Of a DNA stretch of 8,773 bases, positions 5,107 through 8,773 are shown piece by piece. Numbering within the stretch: the first letter of the stretch is position 1; every line of letters starts with the position of its first letter. The notes under the pieces were generated by a model that was not told the DNA's origin, did no database searches, and worked only from the letters and a program-made list of their open reading frames with translations. The position numbers were made by a program, and so were the translations under genes. Origin of the DNA: Nitrospirota bacterium. GTDB lineage: Bacteria > Nitrospirota > Thermodesulfovibrionia > Thermodesulfovibrionales > JdFR-85. The stretch is taken from contig JAADHP010000257.1 of the NCBI GenBank assembly GCA_013151785.1, forward strand, positions 1 to 8,773. Reading direction: 5' to 3'.

Positions 5107-6912
5107 ATGAAAGAGGCGCTGATGGACAAGATAAAGACTATACCTGAGAGTCCCGGAGTATATATATTCAAAGACTCCATGGGAAGGATTCTTTATATAG
5201 GTAAGGCAAGGAATCTTCGCAGCAGGGTTAGAAGTTATTTTATTTCCAGGGAAAGGCTTGACCCGAGAAGAAGGAACATGGTCAGTAAGATCAAAGATAT
5301 ATCCTTTACTGTTACAGATACAGAGCTTGAGGCACTGGCACTGGAGGCAAATCTGATCAAGCAATACAAGCCAAGATACAACATAATACTGAGAGATGAC
5401 AAGAATTATCCCTATCTGAAGCTATGTATCAACGATGAATGGCCGTTCCTTGAGGTGGTAAGAAGGGTCAGTCGAGACGGGTCAGTCTATTTTGGACCCT
5501 TTATTCCGGCCTCTTCTGTATGGGAAACACTTTCTTTTATCAGAAAGCATTTTAATATCAGACCATGCCGCTACAGACTCGACAGGCCAATGCGTCCCTG
5601 TGTCCAGTATCAGATGAAAAGATGTCCTGCCCCATGTGCGGGGCTAATAGAGCGGGAAGAGTATATGAAGTCTGTCAAAGAAGTGGAGAGATTTTTAAGA
5701 GGAGAAAGGAGAGAACTTCTGTCTGAACTCAGCAGACGAATGGAACTATTGTCAGAAGAACTGAGATTCGAGGAGGCGGCACGGGTAAGGGACAGGATAA
5801 AGGCCATTGAGAGGTCTTTGCAAAACCAGAAGGTGGTAGCACCTGAGCTGGGTGACATGGATGTGGTAGCTCTTTATCAGGAAGGCAGGGATACAATGTT
5901 TCAGGTTTTCTTCGTGAGGAACGGGATACTTATCAGTGCCAAGGACTTTTTTGTAAAGAATACCGAGTTTATTTCTACTGAAGAGATCATGGAGGATTTC
6001 CTGAAGTTCTTTTATGCAAAGGATACCATTCCACCTGAGAAGATACTTCTTCAATACAGGCCACTGTCAACAGGTGAACTACAGGACTGGCTTACAATAA
6101 AGAGGGGAGCAAAGGTTAGCATCATACTGCCTGATGATGAAAAAAAGAGGGAACTTATAGACATGGCTCTGAATAATGCCAGGTTATTACTTCATACAAG
6201 AAGGGGCAAACTGACCAGTGAGCTGTTAAAGACAATGAAGGAAAGGTTAGGACTGAAATCCCTTCCTCATGCCATTGGCGCCTTTGATATCTCAACGATA
6301 GCAGGCTCTCACTCTGTGGGTGCTTTTATATGGTGGGAAGAGGGGGAATTTAAAAAAGAATATTACAGACATCTCCGAGTCAGAACTGTTGAAGGTATTG
6401 ATGATTATTCCATGATGGCCGAGATTGTCAAAAGAACCATCAAAAACCTCGGTGATAAGATTCCTGATTTGATTATAATAGACGGTGGAAGGGCTCATCT
6501 GAATACAGCCCTTAAGGCAGCCAAGGAGGTGCTTGGCAAAGGTATAAGTGAAACAGATTTTATTGGCATTGCCAAAGAGCCTGACCGTGTGGTTTTGTTG
6601 GATGGCAGAACTATCTCAATAGAGGACAGAAAAGCCGACTCCCTGCTTCTTCGCAGAATTCGTGATGAGGTCCACAGGTTTGCCATATCCTTCCACAGGA
6701 AAATAAGAATTGCAGGAATGAGAAGGTCAAGGCTTGATATGATAAAGGGTATTGGAAAGAAGAGAAAACTTGCACTTCTCAGGGCCTTTGGTTCAGTTGA
6801 TGCTATAAAAAAGGCCACCGTGGATGAGATTGCCTCTGTTGATGGCATGAACAGGAAGATTGCCGAAGAACTGCTGAGGGAACTAAAGAAGGGAGAGGTA
6901 GAGGTTGCCTGA
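5107..6912 (+). CDS. uvrC: UvrABC excinuclease subunit C
   Basis: Complete 601-residue UvrC, which makes both incisions beside bulky lesions after UvrA/UvrB damage recognition. In order: GIY-YIG nuclease domain (PGVY at 16-19, YIGKA at 30-34, with Y30, R40 and E80 matching catalytic residues); the cysteine cluster C154, C165, C173, C177 in the spacing of the proposed UvrC Fe-S site; a UVR (UvrB-binding) coiled coil at about 204-237; the RNase H-like 5' incision domain with D394 (GAFDIS), D459 (IIIDGG) and H523 (DEVHRFAISFH); and tandem helix-hairpin-helix motifs from GIGKKRK (548) to about 590. Two starts are possible. ATG 5107 gives the same 14-residue N-terminal lead as B. subtilis and T. 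maritima UvrC but has no Shine-Dalgarno. ATG 5122 has AAGAGG 5 nt upstream. It overlaps mutL by 8 bp. Confidence 0.97.
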   Translation: MKEALMDKIKTIPESPGVYIFKDSMGRILYIGKARNLRSRVRSYFISRERLDPRRRNMVSKIKDISFTVTDTELEALALEANLIKQYKPRYNIILRDDKNYPYLKLCINDEWPFLEVVRRVSRDGSVYFGPFIPASSVWETLSFIRKHFNIRPCRYRLDRPMRPCVQYQMKRCPAPCAGLIEREEYMKSVKEVERFLRGERRELLSELSRRMELLSEELRFEEAARVRDRIKAIERSLQNQKVVAPELGDMDVVALYQEGRDTMFQVFFVRNGILISAKDFFVKNTEFISTEEIMEDFLKFFYAKDTIPPEKILLQYRPLSTGELQDWLTIKRGAKVSIILPDDEKKRELIDMALNNARLLLHTRRGKLTSELLKTMKERLGLKSLPHAIGAFDISTIAGSHSVGAFIWWEEGEFKKEYYRHLRVRTVEGIDDYSMMAEIVKRTIKNLGDKIPDLIIIDGGRAHLNTALKAAKEVLGKGISETDFIGIAKEPDRVVLLDGRTISIEDRKADSLLLRRIRDEVHRFAISFHRKIRIAGMRRSRLDMIKGIGKKRKLALLRAFGSVDAIKKATVDEIASVDGMNRKIAEELLRELKKGEVEVA

Positions 6913-8578
6913 AATAAGGATATTACCAGAGGAACTGCAGAATCAGATTGCGGCAGGAGAGGTTATTGAAAGGCCTGCCTCTGTTGTAAAGGAGTTGATA
7001 GAGAACTCCGTCGATGCATCTTCCACAGAGATAAACATTGAGGTGCTTGGCGCGGGCAGACGATTGATACTGGTCAGTGACAACGGAAAAGGCATGGACA
7101 GGGAGGATGCACTCCTGTGTACCCATCCCCATGCTACAAGTAAGATAAAACACAGAGAGGAACTTTTCAGAATAAGAACCCTTGGGTTCAGGGGAGAGGC
7201 ACTTTCTTCCATAGCCTCTGTATCAAGGCTGATAATAAAAACAGGCAGAAATGATGAAGATATCGGTACCGAGGTGACAGTGGAAGGTGGAAGACTTATA
7301 AAAACAAGGGATATTCCCTACAGAGGGACAACCGTGGAGGTACGCAATCTCTTTTTTAATACACCTGCAAGAAAAAAGTTTCTCAAGTCTCACAGGACAG
7401 AGGCTTATCATATAATAGAGACTGTAACAGAGGCTGCACTTACTAATCCTGCCATTTCCTTCAATCTCAGGCTTGATGGGAAGGAGATATTGAACCTTCC
7501 TTCTGCCAGGGACATCAGGGAGAGGATTCATCAGATCTTTGGTGAGGAGTTTCTTGCAGGTCTTGTGGAGATCATCACGCCGGGACTTGTAGTATATACC
7601 TCAAAGGAAGACAACTACAGACCAAGGAGAATTCATCAATACATGTTTGTTAACAATCGGCCTGTAAGGGATATAACCCTGCGAAGTGCTGTTTACAGGG
7701 CATACGATAACATATTGCCTTCGGGCAGACATCCTGTATTTTTTGTCTATCTCTCCATAGATCCAGAGGAGGTGGACTTTAATGTGCATCCTGCAAAAAG
7801 AGAGGTGAGATTCAAAAACAGTGAATTTGTTTACAGAAGGCTTTATCAGTGCCTTAAGGATGCCTTTATGAAAGAAGCAGAAGATACTGTAAGAAGGGAA
7901 AAGAAAGATGCTTGTTCTATGGGTAGTAATTTTATGGTGAAAGCGTCTACCTCAGACCCTTCAGTAAAAGGAGAGTTTTATACATTCTTTGAGAATCCAG
8001 ATGAGTATAGAGCAGGTCGTATGGACTTCTTTTACATTGGTGATCTCTTTGTGGTCTATACAGATGGTGATACCCTTGTAATAATGGATCATCATGCAGC
8101 CCACGAAAGGGTGTTGTATGAGAAAATAAGGCAGCCTGAAGAATTAAAGATATCCTGTTTTCTTTTCCCAAAACAGGTGAGACTCAACCCCAGGGAGTAC
8201 AGAATCATTATGGACCACCTTGATGATATAAGGGTACTTGGTATAGAGATAGAGGATTTCGGCAGAGATACCTGTATTGTAAGGGCTGTACCTGACTTTC
8301 TGTTCAATGCTGATATCTATCAAATCATTACAGATATTGCACAGTCTTTGATTGACGGTACAGACAGAAAAGAAGTGGAAGTTATAAGGGATAATCTTGC
8401 CAAAACCATAGCCTGTCATAAGTCTGTAAGGAGTGGGCATCGGTTAACAGAGGCGGAATTAAGGGAATTACTGAAAGATCTTGAAAACTGCGAAGACCCT
8501 GAACACTGTCCACACGGCAGGCCAACAAGGATCAGATTCACCGAAGAGGCATTGAGAAGGATGTTCAAAAGGGAGTAG
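6905..8578 (+). CDS. mutL: DNA mismatch repair protein MutL, endonuclease type
   Basis: This 557-residue protein starts at TTG, inside the end of uvrC, with GGGAGAGG (6891-6898) 6 nt before it. Translation from here gives the conserved N-terminus (IRILPEELQNQIAAGEV...RPASVVKELIENSVDA). The N-terminal GHKL ATPase shows E30, N34, DNGKGM (59-64), LGFRGEAL (93-100), FFNTPARKKFL (150-160) and K298 in VHPAKREVRF. After a short linker the C-terminal dimerisation domain carries DHHAAHERVLYE (395-406), matching the endonuclease motif D-Q-H-A-x2-E-x4-E except for H in place of Q, and the zinc-site partners ACHKS (503-507) and CPHGRP (535-540). The protein should therefore nick DNA itself after MutS recognition, as in bacteria without MutH. 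It is somewhat short because of the linker. Overlap with uvrC implies a shared transcript and translational coupling. Confidence 0.97.
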   Translation: MPEIRILPEELQNQIAAGEVIERPASVVKELIENSVDASSTEINIEVLGAGRRLILVSDNGKGMDREDALLCTHPHATSKIKHREELFRIRTLGFRGEALSSIASVSRLIIKTGRNDEDIGTEVTVEGGRLIKTRDIPYRGTTVEVRNLFFNTPARKKFLKSHRTEAYHIIETVTEAALTNPAISFNLRLDGKEILNLPSARDIRERIHQIFGEEFLAGLVEIITPGLVVYTSKEDNYRPRRIHQYMFVNNRPVRDITLRSAVYRAYDNILPSGRHPVFFVYLSIDPEEVDFNVHPAKREVRFKNSEFVYRRLYQCLKDAFMKEAEDTVRREKKDACSMGSNFMVKASTSDPSVKGEFYTFFENPDEYRAGRMDFFYIGDLFVVYTDGDTLVIMDHHAAHERVLYEKIRQPEELKISCFLFPKQVRLNPREYRIIMDHLDDIRVLGIEIEDFGRDTCIVRAVPDFLFNADIYQIITDIAQSLIDGTDRKEVEVIRDNLAKTIACHKSVRSGHRLTEAELRELLKDLENCEDPEHCPHGRPTRIRFTEEALRRMFKRE

Positions 8579-8582
8579 GGGG

Positions 8583-8750
8583 ATGACTAATAATCCAGAT
8601 GGCTACATTGAATGTAGAGATTCCAAATCCTGCGATAGAAAAAGATCATGCACAGGTCCCGAGGCATACAGGGATTGCCTTTGTGTAAGTCACTGTCGGT
8701 ATTGCTACATGGTCTTCTTCACCACCTCTGTCTGCCTTAAAGGACTGTAG
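8583..8750 (+). CDS. Possible 55-residue cysteine-rich protein ending in repeat B
   Basis: A frame starts 4 bp after the mutL stop, with GGGAG (8571-8575) 7 nt before the ATG, so it would be translated as the next gene of the operon. The product begins MTNNPDGYIECRDSKSC and has eight cysteines (11, 17, 23, 32, 34, 38, 41, 51), including C38-R-Y-C41. From codon 34 onward the DNA is repeat family B, so the unique 5' part (about 33 codons) may be a gene cut off by the repeat. No family is recognised. It may instead be chance coding in a spacer; start position and cysteine density are the only support. Confidence 0.35.
   Translation: MTNNPDGYIECRDSKSCDRKRSCTGPEAYRDCLCVSHCRYCYMVFFTTSVCLKGL
8683..8744. 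repeat. Repeat family B, partial copy (left-end part, inverted)
   Basis: This is the reverse complement of 2162-2225. It shares GTGTAAGT, ACTGTCGGTATTGCTACATGG and CTTCTTCACCACCTCT, with one small indel after the CATGG and another in the tandem AGAGGTGA unit. It may continue past the window edge, where GTGGTGGAG (8764-8772) could pair back with CACCACCTC. Confidence 0.65.
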
Positions 8751-8773
8751 TAAGAGCAGTGCTGTGGTGGAGT

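Noticed and set aside
4862..5110. 82-codon frame on + across element A copy 2
   Set aside because: It lies wholly inside a palindromic repeat, repeats of its inverted ends explain the Tyr run, and the frame is not kept in copy 1.

Overview
The window is bacterial chromosome with ordinary bacterial start and stop signals, moderate-to-low GC, and heavy use of AGG/AGA arginine and ATA isoleucine codons. A lipid-anchored coiled-coil lipoprotein points to a diderm. Together with a DUF1858 redox protein and an endonuclease-type MutL (so probably no MutH), this suggests an anaerobic lineage such as Nitrospirota/Thermodesulfovibrionia or a deltaproteobacterial relative. That placement is inference; there is no rRNA to settle it.

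Layout from left to right. (1) The 3' part of rapZ overlaps a cysteine desulfurase (nifS/iscS type) by 4 bp, both on +. (2) A 630-bp intergenic region between convergent genes holds a 187-bp palindromic element (family A, copy 1) and a second repeat with 17-bp inverted ends (family B). (3) A cysteine synthase of CysM type on the - strand is complete except for a single-base frameshift. (4) After a divergent intergenic region comes a small Lpp-like lipoprotein gene on +, with an extended -10 promoter, a hairpin leader and a strong terminator. (5) A two-gene - strand operon encodes a DUF1858 redox-disulfide protein and a 42-residue CxxC/CxxC protein. It has an excellent terminator and a promoter with a CRP/FNR-type palindrome centred near -41.5. 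(6) A family B fragment abuts a 270-bp copy 2 of family A, which ends 13 bp before uvrC. (7) uvrC and mutL overlap by 8 bp as a DNA-repair operon. (8) A short cysteine-rich reading frame follows mutL closely and runs into another family B copy at the window's right edge.

How it fits together. The recognisable genes concern sulfur and cysteine chemistry (cysteine desulfurase, cysteine synthase, two small Cys-pair proteins), DNA repair (UvrC incision nuclease, MutL) and the envelope (lipoprotein, RapZ). The most unusual material is between the genes. Family A is a nested palindrome whose two copies differ mainly by insertions inside hairpin loops while the stems are kept. Family B pieces occur at three loci and in two cases form the 3' end of a short reading frame. 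The second notable item is the apparently activator-dependent promoter of the DUF1858 operon.
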